DNA of 64,000 nt from Protopterus annectens. Taxonomy: Eukaryota; Chordata; Ceratodontiformes; Protopteridae. How positions within the stretch are numbered: position 1 is the first letter of the stretch; every line of letters starts with the position of its first letter. This document shows positions 1 to 12,505 of the stretch, piece after piece. The stretch lies in NCBI RefSeq assembly GCF_019279795.1, contig NC_056731.1, forward strand, positions 865,817,571-865,881,570, given 5' to 3'. A program made the position numbers and the translations under genes. The notes beneath the pieces are model-generated. The model did not search any database. It had not been told where the DNA came from and saw only the letters and a list, made by a program, of their open reading frames with translations.

Positions 1-343
1 TCTAGCCATCTGGTATCCAAATTTGTATGCCATAGTATCTTTGTTTATATCACAGTGTAGTTCATGGGAATCTTTGGAACAATTATCTTAATATATGGTC
101 ACTGTGGATTGCTTTACAAAGATTGTATCAAAATGAATTTCAAAGTTTTATTTATGGTGTTTAAAACATGCTCTCGGTGTCAGAATTTGAACATATATAT
201 TGCCTTGGACATAGTTTTATATATATGTATATAGTTTTTCTTAGTTACTGTTTTAATGTACTGCCACCCAATCTAGTCTTTTGTGCTTGAGGGCGAATGT
301 TCTTTTTTCCCTGTGCGCTGTTGTCCCCATTCCTGTCAACCAT

Positions 344-387
344 CAAGCTGTCCTAGGTTGCACTTCAAGCTGTCCTAAGTTGCACTT
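344..387. repeat. 22-bp tandem duplication
   Basis: Two adjacent copies of a 22-base unit beginning CAAGCTGTCCTA, differing at one position (AGGTTG versus AAGTTG). The copies start at 344 and 366. Confidence 0.85.
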
Positions 388-613
388 CATCTGATTGGTT
401 CTGTCATACAGGATATTCCCAGCGTGGTGTCAAGAGCTGTCTGGAAGAGGTGGTCATTCAGGCAACAGTAAAGCTGCTTTGTGCCCTCTCTGGTATCAAG
501 ACAGTGAGGGTGTAAAGTACAGCTGTAACTCATCCTGTGAGTGGGATTGAGTGGCCTGTATCATCATAAGAGCCACTGCACCTTCCTAATGCAAGTGCAT
601 GCTTCCATGCACT

Positions 614-711
614 TGTAATGAGAGCTGCCAACAAGTTGTTGTGACATTAGGCAGTCCTGATCTGTAATGAGAGCTGCCAATAAGTTGTTGTGGCATTAGG
701 CAGTCCTGATC
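614..711. repeat. 49-bp tandem duplication
   Basis: Two head-to-tail copies of a 49-base unit beginning TGTAATGAGAGCTGCCAA, starting at 614 and 663, with two transition differences. This suggests a fairly recent local duplication or slippage. No function is evident. Confidence 0.9.
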
Positions 712-1754
712 TGTCCCCTTTTCAAGACAGACGTCTGCATTCTCTCCATGTCATCTCCAACAGACACTTGAGACTATCCAAATAATCAGGGCTTTATCCC
801 TATATGCCAACAGAGCTGGCTATTTTTTTTTTTTGCTGGGTACTTTTCCATTTAATATTTTGGTATGCTTCTGCCATTATTCTGTTGAAACACATCATAT
901 ATAGTGAAACTTTCACTAGATGCAAGTCTACAAAATCTTGAGTCATTGAAGATTTAATTCATCCACATATTTTTTAAACCTTTATAAGTATTGTGGAGAT
1001 CTTTACTCCTGTATAGTTTAATTCCTCATCGGTCATAGGTATTTGTTTGCTTAGGCAGGGGCAGTGCCAATGTTATTTATTATCACCATTTGCTGTTCCT
1101 GAAACTTGTATTGCTGTACTCATTGCAATTCCAGTTGATTAAGGTTTAGGAGGGATTTAGTGTAAACATGTGGCACTGTTAACATCAGCAGTCACAGAAG
1201 CCAGAATATTTTAACTGCTGTACCTGCTGCTTGATGTGTGCAGTACTTTGTTGAATTCTTGTCAGTAGTAGTAATGGCAGGGGTGTGCAGTAAGTCAGAA
1301 GAATTGTTTTCTTTCGGCTGATCCAAACCAGGCTCTCACAGGTGCATTGCAGTCTACCCCTGTGATTCTTCCAGGGGTCTTGGGTTTGTATCACATCACA
1401 TTTGTAATTACTTGGCTCAGTCAAAACAAGAACTGGCAAAGCATTTGAGGAACAGTTATGCTTGTGACACTGGGTTAGAAGCAGTTTTATTAGATTTGAC
1501 TTGCTTGACATTAAATGGTCCATTGAGTTAAACCTAGTACTATAAGGCAGCTCCACTTTAAGTGTAAGACAACGAAAGAATAACGTTTGCTTGTACTGCT
1601 TTTTCTACAGACCAATTTCAGGCCTTCTCTCTATCCATCTCTGGGCTAAGTATGTTAAGAAGGCACCACTGGCATCTGTTAGGTAATGAAGTCATAAACA
1701 CTGAGCAATTTAGTGTGATGTGAAGGCTTTATGTACATTTCCAGTATGTATGGT

Positions 1755-3273
<1,519 letters not shown>

Positions 3274-4559
3274 ATATTTAGCTGATGGGGAAAAGGTTTG
3301 TTTTAATGAAGCTGATACTAAAGCAATTCAGCTTATACTCTGCAATATTCCTTTCTATGTATGAAATACAAAACACATTTCAAAAATTAGTCTTCAGATT
3401 TTGAAAATGTTGTAGATAGAGAAACAATTTATACAACAGGAGATGACATTTATCTTTTTGTTTTTGGAGATGCCTGAAGTAAACTAGTTGTATCTTTCCA
3501 ATAGTTAATCTGTTTAAAAATGTCCTTGTCAGCGTTTGATTAAAGAGTCTTTGATGATCTAGGAATGGATGCTCAGTGAGGCATGTGGCAAGCAGACTGT
3601 CAAAACAAGTTAAGTTTTGTCATTACTCTGGAAAGACCAGCACTGACACTTTGTATTTAGAGCCTTCCATCTTTATTAGTATCAGTCTGTTGGACTTTTT
3701 TGTTTAATTAGCAAAATAAGAGTGTCAGATACTTCTTGGCTAATTAGACATTCATATTTGTTTATAGCTGCTGCTTCTTTCACTTATGTTTGTGTGCCAG
3801 CCTGGAATTTGTAATTTAGAGAGGGGGGTGTCATCATCTGAGCAAAAAAAAAAAAAAAAAATGTGGAAGGCAGAGAAGACGGTGTTTAACCACCTTTACA
3901 GAAGCTTTTAATAAAACAAGCAGTTTTCTGTCGGTAAAGTACACAGAAGGGGGTAAATCCAGGAGCACTGTCAAGTAGGCGAGGGAGATAGTTTTGTGGG
4001 GTTATTTTAAGTGAATTGTGTCAGTGAATAGTATTCCAGTTCACAACACTGGGTTAAGTTATGAATCATGTAATCTGAAGTTAAAAAAACCCTTATGGAT
4101 TTTAAGTACTTGATATCCTTTCCAGTTTCACTTTAATTCTGTGATCCTCTCTGCTGGAAAAAATTCAGTACCAGTGAAAAGGAAGAGAGAAACTGCAGGT
4201 AAGCAGCCTCTTTCAGAGCCTAAACCTGTAGTGCCAATTAGTATCCAGTAAAGTATTCTGCTTATTTGATCACTGTTGCAAGAGCATAAAGCAATATGGG
4301 TACGTACCCTTTCAAGGATATCTGATGTCCAGGCAGTATACTGAAGTGTATTGAAGTATGAAGGTGTGCTGATATAAAAAGGATGTACAAGTAACAAAAA
4401 TCAGAACTTTCTTGCCATTGAAGAGTTCTTTCAGACTTTTTAACTACATTATGTCTGCAGTGTCAGTGGTTGGCTTGTACCCCTGCTTTGTGGGCAGACT
4501 AGTACCCTTTTGGGGGCTCTCCTTTATTTTTTCTAGAAAAGTATTATTGCATTTTTTCT
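3274..4559. other. Unassigned stretch
   Basis: No coding domain or RNA gene recognised. An A-rich run lies at 3843-3860. The distal part may be the degraded 5' end or gag leader of the DIRS copy that follows, but I could not find its left terminal repeat. Confidence 0.4.
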
Positions 4560-5099
4560 TATGAATGTCAGAAAGGGGAAATGCGCACAAGTTAGACAGA
4601 CCCCATCCAAGTACTCCAAAATGGCTTGTTTTCTTTCTTTGTGAATTTCACAAATGTATATTTGTGCGATATTTATGTACTACATACACCAAAAAAAATT
4701 GCAGTAGGCTGAATCGCCTGAAACTTTTTCTTGAACTGACCACTCAGAATTTTCCCTTAGGCATTCATGACTACCTACTTCTCTTCATTGGATGCCCTCC
4801 TTCAGTCATAGAAGGGAAAAAAAAAGTACTGAAGGGATGCTACCATCGACCTCTTTTTCCTTTTCTGGAACTGATGTATCTACTGTAGTAGTCTTGGAGC
4901 CCTCTGTCAGTCTGATTTTTCCCAACCCATGTAGTAATACTCTGTGGGGAAACTGCCAAGGGTCAGAAATCACATCCAGTCAGACAAGGCATCAGCAGGG
5001 AAGGTAGAGGCCTGCTTTCTCTTACTGAAGGGAAGGGTGGAATACTTCATTCAGGTCTTGGTTAGAGAAGAGGTAGCAGGCTGTCTTATGGGGAACTGG

Positions 5100-5570
5100 A
5101 TAACTAACGTCTCCAAGGCTATTAAGCTTAAGACATTTTCTAACACTATTTTGAAAATGAAGGAATTGCTTCAGTGGGAAGGTAGAGAAGTACCTCTCTT
5201 GTGATTCTATAATCAGTGGCCTCTTGAATCTGGATTCCCCCAAACCCTTGGCAATACTTCCAGTACTTGGAATTTGCAGGATGCTTTTTAACTCTGCCTA
5301 TAGTAGTTCTTCTCCGTCTCTTGCACCTAAGAAACCTGATGGGCTGTACTTATTACCCAGGTCTCATTAATATCTTTTCATGAGTCCATCAGCTGACCCT
5401 GCAGTAATTTTCCATAGACAAGGATGGTACCTCCACACCCTTAACCTCTTCTCTAATCCTATACCCACTAAAGAGTATAGCACAACATTCAATACAGTAT
5501 ATATGGGAAGAAAGCATATGCTTCTTCAGTCCCTGTCTTCAGACCAGTTAACTTTCAGATTTATATAGTA
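5100..5570 (+). pseudogene. DIRS gag remnant (copy D)
   Basis: Frames here contain MKELLQWEGREV, then APKKPDGLY and SPSADPAVIFHRQG. These match, in the same order, the gag region of the better preserved copy A (APRKPNRY, then PSADPETIFQ near 59960-60050). Gag is the presumed nucleic-acid-binding structural protein. Several stops and at least two frame changes mean it cannot be translated intact. Confidence 0.55.
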
Positions 5571-5721
5571 GAGTACCTTCTTTCCATTTTCTCGGACATG
5601 CAGCTAATTACATTCAACCTTTCTTTAGACTCAAGAACTTTCCTGTTAGACCCGTTTTTTTCTGCATAACAGGTCAGAAAACATTCAGTCCAGTTGTGAC
5701 GACCCACCACTGCCAACTGAT

Positions 5722-6075
5722 GTGACGTGGATATTCCACCTCTGAGCCAGTAATCAAGGAGCTTCAATCCTCACCACTGGCACCTGTGGGGGAACGTTCA
5801 CTGGGAGAATAACAAGTACACACACAGTATTTCCAGATGCAGCTCTCTGCATCAAGTGCAGTTTCCCTTAAGAGCACACAGAGACCACAGTCAGTACAGG
5901 GCTGGTTTCACCTCTTTCTGCAGATTCCCAGTAAGACTCTCCACTGGCACAGCTGTAGAGTTGGTTCCTTGGCAAGGGTTCCAAGCCAAGTCCTCCAGTA
6001 CTCTCTGTCCAACCAGTGCTTTGTGTCCCTGCCAGAGTAGCTGGCACATACACTTTTTGAGATTTGCTACACACA

Positions 6076-6142
<67 letters not shown>

Positions 6143-7399
6143 GGGAAAGGCTGTCACAGGTTTACTAGCTGTGTCCCCCCTTGCTCAGACTATAGGGTAG
6201 TTTTAACTGCCATCAGAACCTTTCTGCCAGCTACCTTAAGGCTCTTCCAGGGGTACCCAATATACTGAGTGAAATTAATATTAATATAAATGGTAGTTTG
6301 ACCAAGAGCAAGGCTGTTTGGAGTGCCCACACAGTGTCACCAAATAAGTATGCAAGTACTCTCAAAACTTAAGTATCTCTACAAAGATCAGCCATGGTGA
6401 AACGTTTAAATATATTTAATAATAATTAGTATAAGAACAAGACAGCACTAAATATTTATTCACAGTGACCTCAGAGGTCAGAATCACAGGAAATGTTTAA
6501 AACAACATTGCAGAACAGGCTCAGACAAAGAAAAATATCAAAACTAACCTTCACTATATTCCTGTCTGAATCTTAACAGAATTATGATATACCTTAATAA
6601 CTTACTAATAGAGCAAGGCAGATGATGTGGTGAACGGTTCTTCTTGTTATTGTCAGGTCCAAGACAGAATACGGAATGCTCTGTCTCTCTAAGAGAGCTC
6701 TCAAAATATTACCTAAAATATTCCTTCTGGGATAGCTTGCAGAATGACATCATTTCTGGTCATCTGACTACTAGTTCTTATGCAAACCCCCATAGCTGGC
6801 AGTATTTAGCATCTACCTGTAAAAATACACAAACAAGGGTTTTGCTCAGATCTTTGGCAGGTGCTGGAACTCCTAAAATAATTACATTCCTTCATGCTTC
6901 CAGAGTAGCAATTAGTTCATCCCAAAGACAGTACAGCAAGATTCCTAGTGCAGATTTTGTGTCTCTGGCTGCATTGAAACCTGTGAGATAGCATGTTTGT
7001 GGCCTAGCTTATAAACTGATTTAATTTCGGATATTTTTCTGAAGTTTGCTGGACTGAGGTTAACACTCTAGTTTCCTCTGTCAAAACATACAGATTTAAA
7101 CAGTTAACAATAGTGCATGTACATTTCTGTTCTCTTCCAGTATGGCCCACTGTGGATACATTTTAAACACAAGCGCTTTACAAATACCTTTTCAACACAA
7201 GCATTTGTACGAAGCAGTTTGATATACACATGACATACGGTTCTAATACATTTGTAACCCAAGCATCTTATATAAATTAGCTTGATATACACAAATGACA
7301 TATAATTATTTACAAAATTCCAGCTAGCTGTCCTGGCAGTACTTCATTTACCAGTGCTCTTATGATGATGTATATGTTGTGAATCATGCTGCTACTACA
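5722..7399. mobile_element. Probable solo LTR or LTR-like repeat, copy X1
   Basis: About 1.68 kb, collinear with 26965-28498. Both copies start TGTGAYGT, share the CCAGTAATC and AGCTCTCTGCA stretches, a CA-rich microsatellite at about 300-400 bases, and a TTCAGCTAGCT/TTCCAGCTAGCT stretch near the right end. Copy X2 has TG...CA termini, typical of LTRs. There is no coding frame and no internal retroviral-type region. X1 lies between the gag and RT remnants of DIRS copy D. Orientation and superfamily are unknown, and a non-autonomous DNA element is possible. Confidence 0.55.
6066..6140. repeat. (CA)n microsatellite inside LTR-like copy X1
   Basis: A near-perfect CA run of about 75 bases. The second copy of the host repeat has a CA/CAGA tract at the matching place (27216-27262), so the seed of this microsatellite was part of the repeat itself. 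Confidence 0.95.
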
Positions 7400-7829
7400 G
7401 GATATATAATGCAAAGGCTTGCCCTGCTCAGGTTAGAGTTTCATTCAGAATGTCAAATCCCACTTTCTGAATGCTTCATTTGAAAATAATTCCTTTATTG
7501 GTAGTTAATCAGCTGAAGACCTTAAATGTTTAAAATAAAGGGACAAAGTTAATTCAGAGAGTAAAACCGCCTTTTTTATCACTAGTCCCTAAATATGCAG
7601 AAACTATTCCACAAGACCTTGACCATTCAAACATGTGAGCAACAGCCAGGTAAACCGTAATATAAAAGAAATGGCAAGGTGATCCCAAGAAAAGGGAAAT
7701 GGTCCTCTGAGATCTTTCCAATGCAAAAAGAGTCCTTGACCATCTAAGTTCTCTGTAGCCACCCTGGCTCACCCCACAAAATAGTAGACAATCTGTCTTT
7801 AGCCTTGCATTTCTGGAAACAAATAACCT
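7400..7829. other. Degraded DIRS interior, no clear domain
   Basis: Lies between LTR-like copy X1 and the first recognisable RT motif of DIRS copy D. By position it should be the gag-RT junction, but I see no motif that proves it. Confidence 0.3.
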
Positions 7830-8516
7830 ATTCTTGAGTGTCAAGTAACTCAAAAGGGACAAGTATTAGTGGACATCCTTTCCTTCATAATCAGGAATCA
7901 CCTTTCTTCAAAAAAGCCAGACACATTTATTTCCTCAGATACTTTCAGAAATGCTTTCTGAAGGTGTCATGGGACCTGCCCCTCCTTATTTTAGGATTTT
8001 TCTTGTACACAAGAAAGAAGTTACATGGTGACCAGTTATGGATCTTTCAGTACTGAATTCTTTTCTAGTCATTTGAAAGTTCAAGATGTTAACCCTAGAG
8101 TTATCCCTATTTGTTTGTGCATTCCTTTTTTTAGTAAGATTGGACTTGAAGGATGCATACCGCCATATTCCAAAAACCAAAGACTCCAAGTGCTACTTGA
8201 GATTTGATTTTTGTGTTTGGGTTACATTTTACATTTTGCTTTTTGTACTATCTTAAGCTTCAAGAGTATTTGCAAATAATCCAACTCCAGTCTTTGCTTT
8301 CTGTGGAATTTATAGAATACACATTTACTTTTACCTGGGTGACTGCCTCACACTGGCAGATTCCACTTGGACACATAGGCATCCCTTATTTTTTTTCCTC
8401 CATAAATGTGTTTCAAAAAGTAGGTTTCAGACTAAATTTGGAGAAGTCTTCTGTACCATATCACATGTTAAACTTTCTGAAATGCCTTCTGAATGTCTCC
8501 CTCATGATGGCATCCC

Positions 8517-8589
<73 letters not shown>

Positions 8590-8820
8590 TACTCACTCTC
8601 TCTCTCAACATTTGTTAAGCCTGGCTCCAGCCCATTTCCACAGCAAGAGAATTCCTAGAATTCTGTGTGACATGACATCAGCTATCCTCTTGGCTCCCCT
8701 AGCCAGACTTCACATGAGAAAACTTCAGTGGTCCCTCAAATCTGTATGGAGCCACCATCCGTATCCTGTGTCCTTTCCTGTGTCAGTTATGATCTTCATC
8801 AAAAAGGAAATCCTACAGTG
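7830..8820 (+). pseudogene. DIRS reverse transcriptase remnant (copy D)
   Basis: Motifs in order: MDLSVLNS (8038), LDLKDAYRHIP (about 8140, RT motif A with the first catalytic Asp), the polymerase box at 8332-8343 reading YLGD instead of YLDD, and the thumb motif LARLHMRKLQW (about 8700). The second catalytic aspartate of the YLDD box is glycine in this copy. Frames change several times and a CA microsatellite (8519-8586) has expanded within it, so it is dead. Confidence 0.8.
8519..8586. repeat. (CA)n microsatellite within DIRS RT
   Basis: A CA run of about 68 bases that interrupts the RT remnant of DIRS copy D and makes a false low-complexity open frame. Confidence 0.95.
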
Positions 8821-9039
8821 AGCAAATCAGATTCAGTTAAGTCCAGGTCTCCTTCTTTCCTTTCCATTTCCAAGGCAGTCTGTCACAACAGATACCTCAG
8901 ATTTAGCCTTGGAAGTTGTTTTCCATAGGGATCAGAGTTTAGGGAGTTTGATATCCCTATTTTAAGAAAAATACATCAACCTCAAAGAAGTAATGGTCCT
9001 GATATAGGCATTAAAAAGTCTTGAATCAGCTGTGGACTC

Positions 9040-9840
9040 CAGGAGCACTCTTGGCAACCACAGACAACACCATAGTGATGGGTGGGTGGTGGGCAACAAT
9101 GTGGCTTCTCTAGCTTCTTCTAAACTTTGTAAAGCCTTTTTGAAAGGCACCTTCTTGCTTTGGCCACCAGTTAAGGACCCAACACCTCCTTGGGATCTCA
9201 CACTAGTTCTGCAAGCTTTGGTCTCATCCACCTTTGAACCTGAAGCCACAGTGGACTTAGTTTTTCTCCTGGAAGATGACTTTCTTGATTGCTGTTACAT
9301 CTGCCAAAGGGTCTTGGAGCTTCAAGCATTATCGGTCAAGCCTCCCTATTTGGTATTTCATAAAGACAGGGTGTCACTATGTACTAATCCATCCTTTCTT
9401 CCTTAAAGTACCTTCAGAAATCAACATTAATCATTAATCTTTCAGTCTTTCCAAATTTTCAAAATAAGGGAGAGTACAAATTCCATTTGTTAGATGTGGA
9501 CAGACAACTACATTTTTACCTGCATAGGACAAAGTCAAGTCTGACCAACTTTTTATTTCCTATTCTAAGCCCTTTTTAGGGAAACCAGTGTCGAAGGTTA
9601 CCATTGCCAGATGGATTTCCCAGTGCCTTTCTCTGGCGTATTCAGCTAGAGGCTTAACTCCGCCAGGTCAGGTTAAAGCACATTCATGGCTACTTCAGCT
9701 GCCTTCTGGTCCAGAGTTTCTCTAGATGATATTTGTTCTGTGGCTACTTGGGCTTCTTCACACACTTTCATCTTGCATTATAAGTTGGAGATTTTATCCA
9801 GGAACAGGGTATCCTTTGGCTCCGCCATGCTCCGTAATAT
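9040..9840 (+). pseudogene. RNase H scrap fused to tyrosine recombinase remnant (copy D)
   Basis: A short RNase H motif resembling DNTIVMGG (about 9060-9080) is followed almost at once by recombinase sequence: PPWDLTLVLQAL, then ELQALSVKPPYLVFHKDRVS (about 9310-9375), matching box I of the YR in copy A. In copy A about 900 bases of RNase H and methyltransferase-like sequence lie between these motifs, so that part is deleted here. The C-terminal half is more decayed. The YR is thought to integrate circular DIRS DNA. Confidence 0.7.
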
Positions 9841-9890
9841 CATTCCATGAGGGTCTCCCAGGTGTTTAGTAGTGGAGTACTCTGTCCCAC

Positions 9891-9990
9891 AGGTTGAAGA
9901 GCAAATGAAGACAACAACTTCAGATAAAGAAGTTATGTACTCACCATAACTTTCCATCTGAGTTGTTGCTCTTCATTTGTCTTTAGCCAT
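9891..9990. repeat. DIRS internal complementary region (copy D)
   Basis: Contains CAGGTTGAAGAGCAAATGAA and GTTATGTACTCACCATAAC, which are reverse-complementary or near-repeat to the outer end of the right terminal repeat at 10260-10324. An internal region complementary to the element ends, just inside the right terminal repeat, is a known DIRS hallmark. Confidence 0.7.
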
Positions 9991-10324
9991 CCCTCCCTCT
10001 TTCCCCCTGCCTTGTATAGGCTGTGTGGTGGTCTGGTAAGATGAGGAATGGTGACCATATGAATATGCTTCTGTTCTCCTGTGCTTGATTAGGGAGATCC
10101 TTGTCATGAGATGAGAATTTGGATAAGATTGGGGTACTTGGGTGGGCAGCAGACCCAATCTGAAAGGAGGAGGTAGACAGGGGCATTATGGGTAGGGGAG
10201 GAGCTTGGAGCTCAGATCATATGCTGGAAAGGTGGCCAAGTCTGATCTGTGCTGGATCGAAGTACCCACAGGTTGAAGACAAATGAAGAGCAACTCAGAT
10301 GGAACGTTATGGTGAGTACATAAC
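9991..10324. repeat. DIRS right terminal repeat (copy D)
   Basis: Runs from the internal complementary region to a terminus GTTATGGTGAGTACATAAC. It is similar in layout and terminal sequence to the right end of copy C at 31070-31344. The matching left repeat of copy D was not found. Confidence 0.6.
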
Positions 10325-11295
10325 TTCTTTTTCTAAGTTGACTTTAAATCAGCCTGTTCACCTTCCCCAGCCTAAGGACAGAAGAGAGAGAATTCTGCAT
10401 CTCACTGGATGTTCACAGACAACTCTGATCCTACCCAGCTAAGACTCAAGATTTCAGCTTCTAGGTAAGAACCAAGGGTAGTCAGTTTTTATTGAAACCA
10501 TATACAGATGATTGTCTCAGGTTATTTGGCTGTCTTGTTCTGACCATGGTAAAAGCCTCCCCCCAAGAATGTCAGGGCACTCTCCAAAAGAGATGTGGTG
10601 ACTTCTGGGGCCTGTTGGAAAGGGATGGACTCTAGAGCTATTCTAGAGGCAGCAACTTGGTCCTCTGTGCCCACTTTCACTAAATGCTAAAGTGACTTAT
10701 TTCCAGAACCAGAACAGGATTCGCTAGATATATTCTCCAGGGACTCATGGACTCTGGTCTTGTATTTTCCACCCTTTCTGTCTCTTGTTTGGAAATCAAC
10801 CCATATAGATTTGTGCTCCGGCAACAGTAATCTAATGATGAACACAGTATAGTGGAGTAAGTAAACTTCTTTTAACAGTGGATGTTTGAATAGATCACTG
10901 CTGCAGTGCTAAAACCCTCCATCCCCCTATAATCTTTCTTTGCTGTTTTCTCTTAGCCAAGTAGGGTCTCAGTTTCCTTAGTTCCCTTGTTTCTGGCTTG
11001 ATACAAGTGACACATTTTCTTATTAAAATTTGTTTTGTCTTTGGGTTGCAGCCTCCCCTTTTCAAGGCAAGAAAGCTTTGATTTTTAGTGCCCATACCCT
11101 CCTTTTATATTTGCATGCCCCTGTGCTTCAGTACTGAATGTTTAAGTACTGTCTATTAGAAAAGCGCCCAAAGGTTTGAGTATCCTGGCTGAATGTCCGA
11201 TATACTTGGCAGTATACATCCCAGTAAAACTTTATGCTATTGCAGCAGTGATCTATTTGAACATTGACCATTACGGTAAATTTATTTACATAACT
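10325..11295 (+). mobile_element. 3' end of another DIRS element (copy O)
   Basis: 10330-10800 translates with breaks to a recombinase tail: QPVHLPQPKDRRERILHL matches the same region in copy A (SIHLPTFFPNPQNKG). The next section, 10800-10915, has the same layout as the copy A internal complementary region (AATCAACCCA, GCAACAGTA, CACTGCTGCAGT). The stretch at about 10885-10910 returns in reverse complement at about 11240-11265 (GAATAGATCACTGCTGCA), marking a right terminal repeat that ends near 11295 with TTACGGTAAAT. Copy D abuts it at 10324 and may have inserted into it. Confidence 0.65.
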
Positions 11296-11380
11296 GTACT
11301 TTCTGCTTTATAGTTGAGGAATGCTTGCCTGTCTTCATTAGGCGGTTGTCTCTTTGCAGTTGTATTCTTCATATTTGTGT

Positions 11381-11647
11381 CATTTTATTTATTTTACATT
11401 TATTGACCGGGCTAGTCTAACTGGATACATGTCCATTTTCAGCAGAGGCCTGGGGGAGATCAGCTCCACTTGAAAAGATTAACAAAAAGATAAATATAAA
11501 CATAAAATGGTTAACATATAAATGCATGTACAAAAAGTAATAGCAGATTATTACATTGCATTTCAATCGTTGAATACAAAAATTGTTACAGAGCATTATA
11601 TAAATTTGCTAGTAACTCTGTTCTCAAGGAAGGAAGAAAAAAAAATA

Positions 11648-11683
<36 letters not shown>

Positions 11684-12394
11684 ATAGAGTAAGGAACAGA
11701 TTTGGATTAGTCCATGAAAGTAGAGGTATTGGTTGAAAAAAGGCTAGGTCAGCAGTGATGATGATAGCAATGCCATTTTAGATTAGTCTGGGTTTGTACA
11801 GGGGCATAACCAGTGTGTTTTTAAGGTAAAGTTTCAATTTTTGTTTAAGTAGTGTTAAAGAGGACATAGATGTAAGTTCATTTGGAAGTTGGTTCCAGTA
11901 TTTTCCAATAGCACTACAGAACAGAGAGTCACCAAAGATATTGTTAGATATACTTGTAGATACTAGTAATTTCTTGGATGAGCGTAAGTTAAGGTTTTTT
12001 ATATGGGGTGAAAAGGTTTGATAGTATTGGAGTTTTAGTTGGTTGGAAGAAGGTTTTATGGGCAATGATAAGTTGGTTATAATGGATTTGGTTTTGTAGC
12101 TCAAGCCAGCCTAGCTGTTTCAGATTATGACAGTGGTGGGTCCTGAAAGAGGAGGCTGTGGCAAATCTAGCTATATTATTATAAGAGTTTGACAGTTTGT
12201 TGAGGTTGTTTTTAGTCTGATTTGTATATATGGATGAAGCATAGAGGAGTGTGGAGATTAAATGGGTAACAGCAGTAGAAGTTCTGACTTGTGGAGTAAG
12301 GAATGGCTTTATCCTATACAGGGAGCCCACTTTCTGGTTTACAGTTTTTATAGTATTGTTAATGTGAGTTTCACAGGTAAGGTTGTTGTCTATT
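11381..12394 (-). mobile_element. L2-type LINE, 3' part (downstream of a nested CR1)
   Basis: On the minus strand this holds the C-terminal end of a jockey-superfamily (L2/CR1-type) ORF2 (12394 down to 11778, including KYWNQLPNELTSMSSL), then a 3' UTR ending in GGTCAATAAATG and an AAATAAAT-like tail near 11381. A T run at 11651-11682 is in the 3' UTR. Its reading frame continues the RT at 16489-17697, so the two parts are one element split by the CR1 at 12395-16488. Confidence 0.85.
11778..12394 (-). pseudogene. L2-type LINE ORF2, C-terminal part
   Basis: Two overlapping frames (12394-11989 and 12104-11778) give a typical LINE C-terminal region, with KVGSLYRIKPFL, HNLKQLGWLELQNQIHYNQL and YWNQLPNELTS. 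The frame changes at about 12000-12100. The upstream sequence THINNTIKTVN at about 12335-12365 continues directly from LLGITI at the far side of the CR1 insertion. It is not translatable as one protein. Confidence 0.8.
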
Positions 12395-12505
12395 CATAGT
12401 TTCATAGTTTGGTACTAGTAATGGTACAAAGGTGAACAGAATAGATTTAGAATACTGTGCCTCTGTCTAGTAGTGACACAGTGAAGACCCCCTTACATAA
12501 TAGAA

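Larger units (their letters stand above)
1..1755. other. Unassigned AT-rich stretch, no gene recognised
   Basis: I see no coding domain, RNA gene or known repeat family here. The open frames are short and look random. The only clear structures are two small tandem duplications, listed separately. It may be intron or old, unrecognisable repeat. Confidence 0.5.
4560..10324 (+). mobile_element. Decayed DIRS-type retrotransposon, copy D
   Basis: Recognised from gag-like, RT, RNase H and tyrosine recombinase (YR) remnants in DIRS order on the plus strand, then an internal complementary region and a right terminal repeat ending at 10324. DIRS elements use reverse transcription but are thought to integrate with a tyrosine recombinase, leaving no target duplication. 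All domains are broken by stops and frameshifts. A probable solo LTR (5722-7399) splits gag from RT, and a CA microsatellite lies inside the RT. The left end is not resolved, so 4560 is approximate. Confidence 0.75.

Noticed and set aside
5856..6157. Open frames on both strands with long Thr-His or Cys-Val runs
   Set aside because: They span a CA microsatellite within the LTR-like repeat X1 and are artefacts.
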